The notes below the pieces were generated by a model. That model was not told where the DNA came from. It searched no databases and was given only the letters and a program-made list of their open reading frames with translations. The position numbers were made by a program, and so were the translations under genes. Positions 33,019 through 41,376 of a stretch of 64,000 nt of DNA are shown here, one piece after another. Each line of letters opens with the position of its first letter. Positions within the stretch are counted from its first letter, which is position 1. This DNA comes from Candidatus Methanosuratincola sp. (lineage in GTDB: Archaea; Thermoproteota; Methanomethylicia; Methanomethylicales; Methanomethylicaceae): the NCBI GenBank assembly GCA_014361455.1, contig JACIVP010000004.1, positions 20,057 to 84,056 on the forward strand. The letters are read 5' to 3'.

Positions 33019-33591
33019 TCACTTAGACTTGTTTTTTGCGAGTACCTGCACGAGCATCGCTATTAACGATGCTGTTGTGAATTCGGTTATCGGTCCAACT
33101 GCAACCATCCATCCGCCTGAGGTCATGGTAGGTATGAAGAGCCCGAGTACCCCCATGACCAGTGCATAGATCGGATCCCATCCTATTATCACAAAAAGAG
33201 TCCAAGATGTAACCACATCGAAAGCGAACATGATTATGTATGCGCCAATGAGTATGCCCATCTTGGAGATCCTACTCTTGTCCTTCCTACTCCATATGAT
33301 CCCTGACCCAAACCCCACTATCCCCATCACAATGCAGTTCACGGCAGTCCACGGACCCGGGGCGCCGATGATTATATCTGACACCACGTAAGAAGCGACC
33401 CCGACCACCCCTCCCGTAACTAGACCGAAGAGTATCCCTCCCAGTATCGTGAAGATGCCAGGGAAGTTGATGAACTGGACAGGGCCGAACAGGGCATATT
33501 TTACAAGCCGTAATGCCGCCGCCAAGGCGATCAACAGGCTCGTGTACGTTATCTTCTGTGTCCTTGAGAGCCTGCCGTTGTTTCTCAGCAT
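33019..33591 (-). CDS. ECF transporter S component, putative corrinoid/vitamin uptake
   Basis: A 190-residue membrane protein with six helices and the ECF S-component N-terminal signature (ALAAALRLVKYALFGP, FPGIFTILGGILFGLVTGG). The S component binds a vitamin and docks with a shared EcfA/A'/T module, which is not in the window. The adjacent DUF4430 gene and common operator favour cobalamin or another corrinoid, though riboflavin- or queuosine-type substrates cannot be excluded. The ATG abuts the palindrome, so the transcript is nearly leaderless or starts with the operator. Confidence 0.82.
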   Translation of the reverse strand: MLRNNGRLSRTQKITYTSLLIALAAALRLVKYALFGPVQFINFPGIFTILGGILFGLVTGGVVGVASYVVSDIIIGAPGPWTAVNCIVMGIVGFGSGIIWSRKDKSRISKMGILIGAYIIMFAFDVVTSWTLFVIIGWDPIYALVMGVLGLFIPTMTSGGWMVAVGPITEFTTASLIAMLVQVLAKNKSK

Positions 33592-33612
33592 ATGGATAGA
33601 TTATCCATCCGA
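33592..33612. promoter_or_regulatory. Palindromic operator, copy 2 (ECF S-component gene)
   Basis: The core GGATAGATTATCCATCC at 33594-33610 is immediately next to the start codon (33591, minus strand). TATA-like sequences (TTTTTTA and TTATAAAC on the minus strand) lie just upstream. The divergent mrp gene starts at 33677, so the site may influence it as well. Confidence 0.75.
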
Positions 33613-33676
33613 CCCTAAAAAACCTTCTGTGAGGTTTATAAGCATAGACACTTTTTTTAGCGTATTGGTGGCTCGA

Positions 33677-34726
33677 ATGGTCACGAAAGAAGATGTGATG
33701 AGCGCACTCCAGAAAGTTGTGGATCCGGAGCTTGATATGGACATAGTTACCCTTGGGATGGTAAGGGGTGTTTCGGTGGAGGGAGGTAATGTCTCGGTTG
33801 ACATAGCGCTTACGTCCGAATCTTGCCCACTTGCGGGGAGGATAAAGGATGAAGTTGAATCAGCCCTTAGCAGCCTCGATGGGGTCTCATCAGTCGCGGT
33901 CGAGGCAGTAGTTATGAATGACGAGGAGAGATCAGCGTTAATTGAAAAGTTAAAGGAGAAGCGGAAGACTCTGCCGATGCCCGGCAAGCTTCCAAAGCAG
34001 GGCATAAAGCGGATCCTCGCAGTCCTCTCAGGCAAGGGCGGGGTCGGGAAGTCTTCTGTCACTGCGATGATTGCAGTGGGGATGCAGAGGCGCGGTCTTA
34101 AGGTTGGCATACTTGATGCCGACATCACAGGCCCAAGCATACCAAAGATCTTTGGCGTCAATGAAATGCCCTTTGTGCTCGAGGGGAAGATCATCCCCGC
34201 AACTTCGAGCAAAGGGATTAAGATAATCTCGATGAACCTCCTCCTCGGCAAGGAAGAGACGCCTGTGATCTGGAGAGGGCCTCTCGTGAGCACCGCGATC
34301 AAGCAGTTCTATACAGATGTGGACTGGAGCGAACTTGACTACCTCCTCGTGGATCTCCCGCCGGGCACTAGCGATGCGCAGCTGACTGTGCTGCAGCTCC
34401 TTCCAGTTGATGGGATCGTGGTCGTGACTTCACCACAGGAGCTCGCAGGCATAATTGTAGCAAAGGCGGTTCAGATGTCGAGGATGCTGGCCGTGCCGAT
34501 AGTTGGGGTCTTGGAGAACATGAGCTACGTCCAGTGTCCCAAATGCGGTGAAATCATCCGGCTCTTCGGGGACAGCAGAGGGAAATTGATGGCCGAGCAG
34601 ATAAATACGCAATTCCTAGGCTCATTGCCGATCGACCCAGCGCTCTCGGCTGCCTGTGATCATGGAAAGATTGAGGAGTACAGCAACAAGGCATTCGAGG
34701 AGGTAGTGGAAAAGCTCGTATCCTAA
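33677..34726 (+). CDS. Mrp/NBP35-type Fe-S cluster carrier ATPase with N-terminal MIP18 domain
   Basis: A 349-residue protein. Residues 1-85 are a MIP18/DUF59 domain (KVVDPELDMDIVTLGMVR, TSESCPLAGRI). The P-loop ATPase follows with SGKGGVGKSSVTA (deviant Walker A), LDADITGPSIP and VDLPPGTSDAQ, and ends with the CxxC pair VQCPKCGE that holds a bridging [4Fe-4S] cluster in the dimer. It loads Fe-S clusters onto apoproteins. The ATG at 33677 fits a TATA box (TTTATAAG, 33636) better than upstream frames. Confidence 0.93.
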   Translation: MVTKEDVMSALQKVVDPELDMDIVTLGMVRGVSVEGGNVSVDIALTSESCPLAGRIKDEVESALSSLDGVSSVAVEAVVMNDEERSALIEKLKEKRKTLPMPGKLPKQGIKRILAVLSGKGGVGKSSVTAMIAVGMQRRGLKVGILDADITGPSIPKIFGVNEMPFVLEGKIIPATSSKGIKIISMNLLLGKEETPVIWRGPLVSTAIKQFYTDVDWSELDYLLVDLPPGTSDAQLTVLQLLPVDGIVVVTSPQELAGIIVAKAVQMSRMLAVPIVGVLENMSYVQCPKCGEIIRLFGDSRGKLMAEQINTQFLGSLPIDPALSAACDHGKIEEYSNKAFEEVVEKLVS

Positions 34727-34743
34727 ACCTTGGTAGATGCTCT

Positions 34744-35223
34744 ATGTACTTGGCTGAGAACAGCATGGAAGCCCAACCTGCGGAGTTCAAAATTGTCCCC
34801 GCCCTATCTAGGGACGTCGATTCGATAGCCAGCGTGCTGAAGGCGTCTTTCCCAGGAGAGGCCTCATACTACAAGATCAAGAGTTGGCACAGCGAAGCGA
34901 AGAGAATCATAAGGTGCGACAAGGGCTGGATATGCCTGGTCTCCAAGAAAGAGAGGGAAGTCGTCGGGGTAATCTCGGCGCGATGCCTGAACACTGCAAT
35001 ACCGACCGTAAGGATAGAGTGGGTTGCTGTGCTGCCGAGCGAGAGAGGCATGGGCATCGGGTCCAGGCTCATAGAAGAGCTCATTGATATTGTGGATTCG
35101 AGCTTCAAGGAGCCACAGGTAAGGATCACACTCCGCGCCAGGAGCGAGAGGCAGGACTTTTATCGGAAGCTCGGCTTCAGGTGCTACGGGAGGGGCTGGA
35201 TGAAAATGAGGCTCAAGCACTGA
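34744..35223 (+). CDS. GNAT-family N-acetyltransferase
   Basis: A 159-residue GNAT protein with the acetyl-CoA site VLPSERGMGIGSRLIEELI (Q/R-x-x-G-x-G/A pattern), the preceding beta4 strand RIEWVAV, and the final RQDFYRKLGFRCYGRGW. It could acetylate a protein N-terminus (RimI-like) or a small molecule. It lies 17 bp downstream of mrp and is probably co-transcribed. Starts at 34744 or 34768. Confidence 0.88.
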   Translation: MYLAENSMEAQPAEFKIVPALSRDVDSIASVLKASFPGEASYYKIKSWHSEAKRIIRCDKGWICLVSKKEREVVGVISARCLNTAIPTVRIEWVAVLPSERGMGIGSRLIEELIDIVDSSFKEPQVRITLRARSERQDFYRKLGFRCYGRGWMKMRLKH

Positions 35224-35249
35224 GCTTCATCCCTTTTCTTCATACCCGT

Positions 35250-36461
35250 CTACTTCTTTGTCTTCAGCGTCCTCTGCGTTGCGGCCATTGAAATGGATGC
35301 CATTAAAGCAAGGATTGACCCGTACAGGAAAGCGTACCCGCTCCCGAAAGATGTATATATAAATCCTGCCGCAATGTTCGTCGGCAGTACAACTATGCCC
35401 ACTGCCATGTTGTAGATGCCATAGGCAGTGCCTTTGAACTCCTCTTTGGCTAGGCTAGGTATCACAGCCCGCTGGGAGGTCTCGACGGTCCCCTGGTGCA
35501 TCCCGAAGAGAACTGCCCCAAGGATGAAAATCCACGGCTCTGAGGAAACAGCAATCGTTCCGAAGGAGATCAGAAGCAACAGGTAACCGATCTGCACTGC
35601 CCTGATCCTCCCAAACCGGTCCGAGATCTCCCCCGCAGGGACTCCTGATAAGACATGGAAAAGCTGGATAAGCGCGTAGACCAGAGGGGTCATCTCAGCT
35701 GGTATCCCTACCTCTATCGCCTTCAGGAGGATGAATGCGTAGCTGATTGCTGAGGCGGCATAAAAAGCCGCAGAGACAATATACAATGAAAAGCTCCTGT
35801 TCATTATCGCCCTCGCGTTCTTCAGTATCGCCTTGTTCGGCTTGGTCTTAGAGGGCGGTTCCTTTACAAAGAGTACAAGGATTGCTATGGCTATTGCCCC
35901 TGGTATCGCCGTTAAGAGAAAGATCCCCTCGTACCCCAGAGGCACCAAGAGCAGGAATGCGAGTATGGGCCCAACTATTGCCCCGAGCTGGTCTAGGCTC
36001 CTATGGATTCCGAAAGACCTGCCGATCCTGCTGTCTGATGAGTCTGCGATCATTGCGTCCCTTGGCGCAGTCCTCAGCCCCTTCCCGATACGGTCCGTTA
36101 CCCTGAGGAAGAGGACGCCAAGCCAGCTCGTGACGAATCCCATTATCGGCTTTGTGACGTTCGAGAGCGTGTAGCCGATAGCTGTGAGCCTCTTTCTCTT
36201 CCCCGTCCTGTCCGCAATAGCCCCTGAAACCAATTTCAAGAACGAGGTCATGCTCTCTGCGATCCCCTCGATCGTCCCCACGATCTCAGGGGTGGCGCCT
36301 AGGCTTATGACAAGGAATGTGGGTAGCACGGCCATTATGAGCTCAGTGCTGATGTCGGTGAAGAAACTGACCAAACCAAGCAGCAATATGTTAGAGGAAA
36401 CGCCAAGCATGGCTCTATTCTTAGGCTCCATGATCCCACTTTTCTCGACCTGGCTGTCCAT
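35250..36461 (-). CDS. Major facilitator superfamily transporter
   Basis: A 403-residue protein with about 12 membrane helices and the MFS loop 2-3 motif (GAIADRTGKRKRL) and a matching loop 8-9 (GEISDRFGRIRAV). The segment TDRIGKGLRTAPRDAMIADS is typical of a subgroup seen in archaea and proteobacteria. The substrate is unknown. An ATG at 36431 is an alternative start. A TATA-like TTTATAAATT lies about 75 bp upstream. Confidence 0.88.
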   Translation of the reverse strand: MDSQVEKSGIMEPKNRAMLGVSSNILLLGLVSFFTDISTELIMAVLPTFLVISLGATPEIVGTIEGIAESMTSFLKLVSGAIADRTGKRKRLTAIGYTLSNVTKPIMGFVTSWLGVLFLRVTDRIGKGLRTAPRDAMIADSSDSRIGRSFGIHRSLDQLGAIVGPILAFLLLVPLGYEGIFLLTAIPGAIAIAILVLFVKEPPSKTKPNKAILKNARAIMNRSFSLYIVSAAFYAASAISYAFILLKAIEVGIPAEMTPLVYALIQLFHVLSGVPAGEISDRFGRIRAVQIGYLLLLISFGTIAVSSEPWIFILGAVLFGMHQGTVETSQRAVIPSLAKEEFKGTAYGIYNMAVGIVVLPTNIAAGFIYTSFGSGYAFLYGSILALMASISMAATQRTLKTKK

Positions 36462-36632
36462 AAATTTTTTCCTTATTTCTGATGCAAAAATAACCGCAAT
36501 GCTTGGCTGGCTTGATATTTATGGTATAAAAAATTTTTATAAATTATCCGCAAGAAAACTACCGACTTTAGGCAGTGTGAGTGTCAATAACAAGAAGATC
36601 ACTCTGCTTGTAGAGCTGATGAATGAGTTTCG
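36462..36632. promoter_or_regulatory. Upstream region of the MFS gene
   Basis: AT-rich sequence with TATA-like AAAATTTTTATAAATT at about 36529-36544, placed to drive the MFS gene leftwards. Nothing else recognised. Confidence 0.4.
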
Positions 36633-36780
36633 TCAAGTCCTTTTCTGCTCCTCGATGTACTTTCGTATGGTTTCTGCTGAGACATGCCCCGCTGTCCCCA
36701 CGTAGTAGCTTGGACTCCAGTTTTCCCTTCCAATACTCGTTTCGTAGTTCAGGGAACTTTTTGAATAGCCGTAGTGCAGT
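36633..36780 (-). pseudogene. tnpA: IS200-type transposase TnpA remnant (C-terminus)
   Basis: The minus strand ends in WSPSYYVGTAGHVSAETIRK followed by YIEEQKRT and a stop at 36633. This is the C-terminal signature of IS200/IS605 Y1 transposases, with the catalytic Tyr helix missing upstream. Just before it, LFKKFPELRNEYWKGK is in a different frame, so there is a frameshift inside the fragment. The N-terminal catalytic HUH region is absent. Confidence 0.82.
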
Positions 36781-36811
36781 TACGATAATGGGGCCATGAG
36801 GTGGATAACGA

Positions 36812-36962
36812 AGGCAAGCCCACAGGCTTTAGCCGTGGGAGTACGTCAGGACTCAGAACTTAACTTAGGCTATATGCCTTTGTCCGGCAATGTCTGTGAA
36901 CCAGCGCTTAACTCCAACTGCTCAGATTGGAGAAGCCACTCAACAAGTTGAGTGGTAGTTAA
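36812..36962 (+). mobile_element. IS200/IS605 right-end / omega-RNA-like element, copy B, with subterminal hairpins
   Basis: A hairpin CCCAC-AGGCTTTAGCC-GTGGG at 36819-36839 has the AAGCCCAC-GGCTTTAGCC-GTGGGAG form common in IS605-family ends. The 82-nt block 36881-36962 aligns with copy A at 14898-14984. In this copy the variable hairpin is CCACTCAAC-AA-GTTGAGTGG, a perfect 9-bp inverted repeat, followed by TAGTTAAC. It lies beside the tnpA remnant, so it is probably the residue of an IS605-like insertion. Confidence 0.7.
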
Positions 36963-36991
36963 CATGCATAACTACAGAAAAACAAAAACTC

Positions 36992-38344
36992 TTATACATC
37001 CGCTTGTCTAGCTGCCGCAACAGCCCTCTCAACGAGCTCCGGCGCCTTTCCTATGTAATTCTCTGGATTGAGAAGATCTTCAAGCTCCTCGGCTGTGATC
37101 AGACCCGTCACCTCCGGCATCTCTGCCAGAACATCCTTCAGATCCCTCCCTTCATTGAAGGCTCTGATCGATGCTTTCCTTAGGGCTTCATGTGCTGCCT
37201 GCCTCCCCATGCCCCTCCGTGCAAGAATCATCATCACCGCCTCGCTAAGTATCGCCCCTTTGGTGAGTCTCAGGTTCTTCCTCATGTTCTCAGGGAATAT
37301 GCGCAGGTTCTTAAGCACCCTCTCCATTGTGGTCAGCATCTCGTCCATAACTATGAACGAGAATGGGATTATGAAGCGTTCGCTGCTCGAGTCGGTAAGA
37401 TCCCTCTCATGCCAAAGAGGGATGTTCTCGAGCGCTGGCACAACAAGCCCCCTCATGACCTTCGCAAGGCCCGAGACCTTTTCACAGTCGACCGGGTTCT
37501 GCTTGTGGGGCATTGTGCTGCTTCCAACCTGCGTACTGGCTTCGAATCCCTCCGCGACTTCGAGTATCTCGGTCCTCTGGAGGTTCCTGATCTCTGTTGC
37601 GATCCTGTCCAAGCCCGAAGCAGTGACTGCACTCCAGCAAATAAACTCAGCTATCCTGTCTCTGCAGACAACCTGCGTGGATATCTCCGCTGGTTTCAAC
37701 CCAAGCCTTTCCATCACCCCCATCTCTACCTCGAATGCCTTCTCGCCTTGGCTCGCCATCGTGCCCACGGCACCGCTGAGCTTCCCAACTAGTAGCCTAT
37801 TCTCGAGCTCCTTGAGGCGTTGTATGTTCCTGGCTACCTCTGCAGCGAAGACCGCCATCTTGAAGCCTAGAGTGACCGGCACGGCATGCTGTCCATGAGT
37901 TCTTCCAACCATCACTAGGCTCTTGTGTTTGAGCGCAAGATCGCATAGCAGATCTCTTATACGCCCTAGCTTTGCCTCCAATATCTTTGAGGCGTCACGC
38001 ATTATCAGTGCCCAGCTTGTGTCGACGATGTCGTAGCTTGTGGCACCCCAGTGTACGTATTTCCCATCCTCACCGCACTCCTCAGAGAGCACCTCGACCA
38101 TCGCCATCAGATCGTGCTTGGTCTTCGCCTCCTTCAGTTTGACCTTCTCGGGTGTAACCACACTCACATTCGCGTGGTTGCTGATCCTCACCGCACTCTC
38201 TTGCGGTATCTCTCCCAGTTCTGCTTGGGCGAGTGCTAGAGCCGCCTCGACATCGAGATATCTCTGTAGTCTGGATTCCTCTTCAAAAAGTGCCCTCATC
38301 TCCTTGCTTCCGTACCTGCCAGTATCAATAGGACAGATCGGCAT
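36992..38344 (-). CDS. purB: Adenylosuccinate lyase
   Basis: A 450-residue fumarase/aspartase-superfamily lyase. It has VHWGATSYDIVDT, GRTHGQHAVPVTLG with the catalytic His, and the signature loop VGSSTMPHKQNPVDCEK. It makes AMP from adenylosuccinate and also acts in the IMP branch. The ATG at 38344 (MPICPIDTGRYGS) is chosen because family members start there; an upstream frame to 38404 adds an unlikely basic leader. Confidence 0.95.
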   Translation of the reverse strand: MPICPIDTGRYGSKEMRALFEEESRLQRYLDVEAALALAQAELGEIPQESAVRISNHANVSVVTPEKVKLKEAKTKHDLMAMVEVLSEECGEDGKYVHWGATSYDIVDTSWALIMRDASKILEAKLGRIRDLLCDLALKHKSLVMVGRTHGQHAVPVTLGFKMAVFAAEVARNIQRLKELENRLLVGKLSGAVGTMASQGEKAFEVEMGVMERLGLKPAEISTQVVCRDRIAEFICWSAVTASGLDRIATEIRNLQRTEILEVAEGFEASTQVGSSTMPHKQNPVDCEKVSGLAKVMRGLVVPALENIPLWHERDLTDSSSERFIIPFSFIVMDEMLTTMERVLKNLRIFPENMRKNLRLTKGAILSEAVMMILARRGMGRQAAHEALRKASIRAFNEGRDLKDVLAEMPEVTGLITAEELEDLLNPENYIGKAPELVERAVAAARQADV

Positions 38345-38423
38345 CTTCAATCCCAGTATGGATATGCGATTAGATGTATAAAATCGATCCTTCTTTCTGT
38401 TCACAAAAAAAGAAAGGTTGTTT

Positions 38424-38984
38424 TTAGATTAGCGGTGGCCACAGGAACCAGGAGGAGTATCCCGCGAGCTCAGGAATCGCTGCGAACACTAGCCCTAATA
38501 TTGCAAGAGCAGCAAATATCAGGCATATGAGCTGAAGCGTCCCTAGCACTTTGGCACTGCCCTTTTCCCACGCGGATGGGATCAGCGCCAAGAAGATGAA
38601 GAACAGCATCAGTATTACAACGAACAGCGTAGAGCTCACAGTTGCATATGCGAACATCAATGGCAGCGAGAATATCGCGTAGGCTATCGCCATTGGACCA
38701 AGGACCCTTCCGTCTCCTTTCCAGTAGGTCAGGGTACCTAGTGCCATCCAGAATAGCCCGTATCCTCCGAACGTCGCAGCGTCGAGGAAGTCCATGTGCA
38801 TCGCAAAGTAACTGCTCGCGATCAACTCTGCTACCCCGGCGACCCAGATAAACCATGCCGCCTGCCCGTTCCCGAGTTCATAACCTTCTTTAGTCTTTAT
38901 GATGTTGAAGTTGCAGAAGATGAGTATTGCAAGACCTGTGCATAGCCCTAGAAGTCCCATTGCTGCGTATATGACAAAAGACAT
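38424..38984 (-). CDS. GPR1/FUN34/YaaH-like (AceTr) membrane transporter
   Basis: A 186-residue protein with six helices. AATFGGYGLFWMALGTLTYW matches the FxxYGxFW motif of the acetate/succinate permease family (SatP/YaaH), and the overall length fits. The N-terminal NP-x-G motif of classical members is replaced, so AmiS/UreI-like channels are an alternative. A methyl-reducing methanogen would use it to take up acetate as carbon source, which is inference. A TTGTACAC-type site and TATA box lie upstream. Confidence 0.65.
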   Translation of the reverse strand: MSFVIYAAMGLLGLCTGLAILIFCNFNIIKTKEGYELGNGQAAWFIWVAGVAELIASSYFAMHMDFLDAATFGGYGLFWMALGTLTYWKGDGRVLGPMAIAYAIFSLPLMFAYATVSSTLFVVILMLFFIFLALIPSAWEKGSAKVLGTLQLICLIFAALAILGLVFAAIPELAGYSSWFLWPPLI

Positions 38985-39045
38985 ATTATCCCCATGCCTA
39001 ATATTTAAGCAACTTATTTAAGATTTGTTTTTACAATGGCATACT

Positions 39046-39066
39046 TTATAACTGAAAGTGTACAAC
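39046..39066 (-). promoter_or_regulatory. Promoter of the AceTr-like gene with TTGTACAC site
   Basis: On the minus strand GTTGTACAC (39066-39058) is followed by a TATA-like TTATAAAGT about 62 bp before the start codon. The same TTGTACAC occurs at 47153 and 47351 near the mtaB/hydrogenase promoters. Confidence 0.5.
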
Positions 39067-39128
39067 TTATTTATGGAAAAAAATAGAAATAACTGATATG
39101 TTTTTATGTATAAAAAATAAAAAAATCA

Positions 39129-40238
39129 TTACTTTTGGTACTCGTTCCTTGCTTCAACAAGCGCCTTGATGTTTTCTAATGGGCTGCCTGGTGCAATCCC
39201 GCATGCCGGCGCGAGTAGGTCGGTTCCTGCCTTAAGCGCTTTTATTGCCTCTTCCTTGACCTCCTCTGGCTTACCTGTAAAGAGCGTCTTTGCGGTCGAG
39301 ACATTGCCAGCGATCTTCACCGATTTGGCAGATCCACCCATTCCGAGCCTCGGTCCGCCGAATCCTCCGCCGAATCCTCCTCCGAACCCGCCTCCTGTCC
39401 TGAACCCTCCAGCAGGTCTTCCTGCGGCGCCACTTTTTATTGCTTCTTTAGCTTTTGCAATATCAACCTTGTCCTCTATGCTAATTGCATCAAAGCCGCA
39501 CTCTGCCATGTCGCCAACTATAGGCAGGGACGCGCCACAGATGTGCAATACCTTTTTTATCTTGATGTTATTTGCAAGATATTGGAGCCTTGATTTTATA
39601 GTGGATCTGAATGAGAGCGGATCAATCAACTCCGGCGCGGCCGAAGGCTCATTGACCGTGATCACGTCCGCTCCTGCCTCAGCGATCTTCTCTACATAAG
39701 CTATACTCGCGTCTGTGACCTTATCCAGGAGGGTCTCTACCTCTGTTGGCTTGGTCTTCATCATCTTGACGAGCCTCTCCGTCTCGATCAGGTGCCCGCT
39801 CAGCGTGAACGGTCCTGTGATCCCCACAATGATCGGGGCGTCAATGTTTTCCTTCTTAAGGATCCTGATCGCCTCGAGCACGACCGGTATTCTGCCCTTG
39901 TCCAAGAACTCTGTGCCGATCTCCGCTAGTGACGGCGATTCGAAGGCAGGTCCTCTGATTGATGGTTGCCTGTTTATGGTTCCCATATCGACCTTGCATC
40001 CAATTGCCTCTGCTTCGACTGTCAAGCAGAACGGTATCCTGACCGACTCAAGACCGACTAGCCTGTTAAGCGACGCTCCAAGGACCGCCATCTTATTTGG
40101 ATCGCTGTGCGCCTCAGGCCACTGTGCCCCGACTTTCTGCATCGCCTCGACAATACCGACCTGCGTGAAGCAAGTTGCTGGTGTCTTGTCGACAGGTTGG
40201 TCGGAAAGTACATTCAAAACTCTCTCCTTAGCGCTCAT
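39129..40238 (-). CDS. mtaA: Methylcobamide:coenzyme M methyltransferase (MtaA/MtbA type)
   Basis: A 369-residue UroD-superfamily TIM barrel. The zinc ligands of MtaA/MtbA are visible as HIC (LHICGASLPIVGDM, about residue 233) and a distal Cys (LLAPACGIAPGSP, about 345). It transfers the methyl group from the methylated corrinoid protein to coenzyme M. A glycine/phenylalanine-rich insert (about 271-299, GGGFGGGFGGGFGG) directly before the VKIAGNVS strand is absent from family members I know. It lies 85 bp from the divergent CobW-type gene. Confidence 0.87.
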   Translation of the reverse strand: MSAKERVLNVLSDQPVDKTPATCFTQVGIVEAMQKVGAQWPEAHSDPNKMAVLGASLNRLVGLESVRIPFCLTVEAEAIGCKVDMGTINRQPSIRGPAFESPSLAEIGTEFLDKGRIPVVLEAIRILKKENIDAPIIVGITGPFTLSGHLIETERLVKMMKTKPTEVETLLDKVTDASIAYVEKIAEAGADVITVNEPSAAPELIDPLSFRSTIKSRLQYLANNIKIKKVLHICGASLPIVGDMAECGFDAISIEDKVDIAKAKEAIKSGAAGRPAGGFRTGGGFGGGFGGGFGGPRLGMGGSAKSVKIAGNVSTAKTLFTGKPEEVKEEAIKALKAGTDLLAPACGIAPGSPLENIKALVEARNEYQK

Positions 40239-40323
40239 TTATCTCCCCTGTGGTATTATCAGTTATTTGCCTACTGGATAAAAAGTTTTGGAATCTTTAT
40301 AAGGTTCACGTTTGAGATGGTGA

Positions 40324-41376
40324 ATGGTGAACTTGATGGTCCTGTTGGTGCAGATCTCGGGCTTCCTCGGAAGCGGCAAGACAAGCTCAATAATAAGGAT
40401 GGCTAATGAGGCGCAAAAGCTAGGTCTCAAGACAGCTGTTATAGTTAACGAGATCGGCGATGTGGACGTCGACGGAGAGTTCGTCAAGCGCTCCGGTCTC
40501 AAGGCCAAGAGGATACTGGGGGGGTGCATCTGTTGCACCTTAGGCGCAGATTTGGTCTCAACAATAAAAAATGTCGTTGAGGAGTTCAACCCTGATGTAA
40601 TCTTCATCGAGCCCACAGGGGTGGCTCTTCCATCCCAAGTGAAGAGGTTCTTTGTTCAGGCTTCTTACCTTATCCCTGGCCTCGAATTCTCCCCGACCTT
40701 CGCGCTCGTTGATGGAGTTAGGTTCCGTTCACTGCTTGCAGAGTTCAAGGACTTCCTGACAAAGCAGGCACGTGATGCAGAGATCCTGGTAGTGACAAAG
40801 ATCGACAAGGTCGACAAGAAATTTGAGCTCCCTCTGATCGTCTCCGCACTAAGCGAAATGAGGCCTGGAACACGGATAATCGGTATTTCATCCCTTACGG
40901 GTGAAGGAATACCTGATCTGCTCGCAGCTGTCCTCGGGGACAGGGTTGAGCTGAGGGCATCTGAGCAGAATCTTGCACAGGACGATTCCGTGATCGCCTC
41001 GGGAGTCGGTAATGCCGACTTCTATGGGATCCTCAGATCTAACAAGGTCCTTGACGAAAATACAATCAGATCCTTTGTGGTCGAAATAATGGACGCGATG
41101 GGAAGGAGATGCGTTGAGAAGACAGGGAGGATTCTCGGGCACATTAAGGCGTATGGGGAGTCGGGAGGAACAGGGTTCAAGGCAAGCATGGTTGACATGG
41201 TAACTGGCGTTGAGTTCTCTGGCGTTCTACCAAAGTCTTGGAGCGAACTCAAGCTCTCCATGTTCATGGCACTTGAGGGATTCAAGTCTGATGAGATGCG
41301 ATCTTACCTGAAAGAAAGGGTCAGGGAAGCAAGCACAAAGTACGGCTTGATTGTTGAGGACCTCCACCACCACTAG
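40324..41376 (+). CDS. CobW/COG0523-family GTPase (metallochaperone)
   Basis: A 350-residue P-loop GTPase. Walker A is SGFLGSGKTSS, the metal-binding GGCICCTLG is the family's CxCC motif, the G3-like region is IEPTG, and the G4 motif is VTKIDK. The C-terminus ends in three histidines. COG0523 proteins deliver Zn, Co or Ni to enzymes. In this position, between a zinc-dependent mtaA and corrinoid genes, loading zinc into methyltransferases or helping corrinoid metabolism is plausible. Its 3' end overlaps the convergent gene by 4 bp. Confidence 0.88.
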   Translation: MVNLMVLLVQISGFLGSGKTSSIIRMANEAQKLGLKTAVIVNEIGDVDVDGEFVKRSGLKAKRILGGCICCTLGADLVSTIKNVVEEFNPDVIFIEPTGVALPSQVKRFFVQASYLIPGLEFSPTFALVDGVRFRSLLAEFKDFLTKQARDAEILVVTKIDKVDKKFELPLIVSALSEMRPGTRIIGISSLTGEGIPDLLAAVLGDRVELRASEQNLAQDDSVIASGVGNADFYGILRSNKVLDENTIRSFVVEIMDAMGRRCVEKTGRILGHIKAYGESGGTGFKASMVDMVTGVEFSGVLPKSWSELKLSMFMALEGFKSDEMRSYLKERVREASTKYGLIVEDLHHH

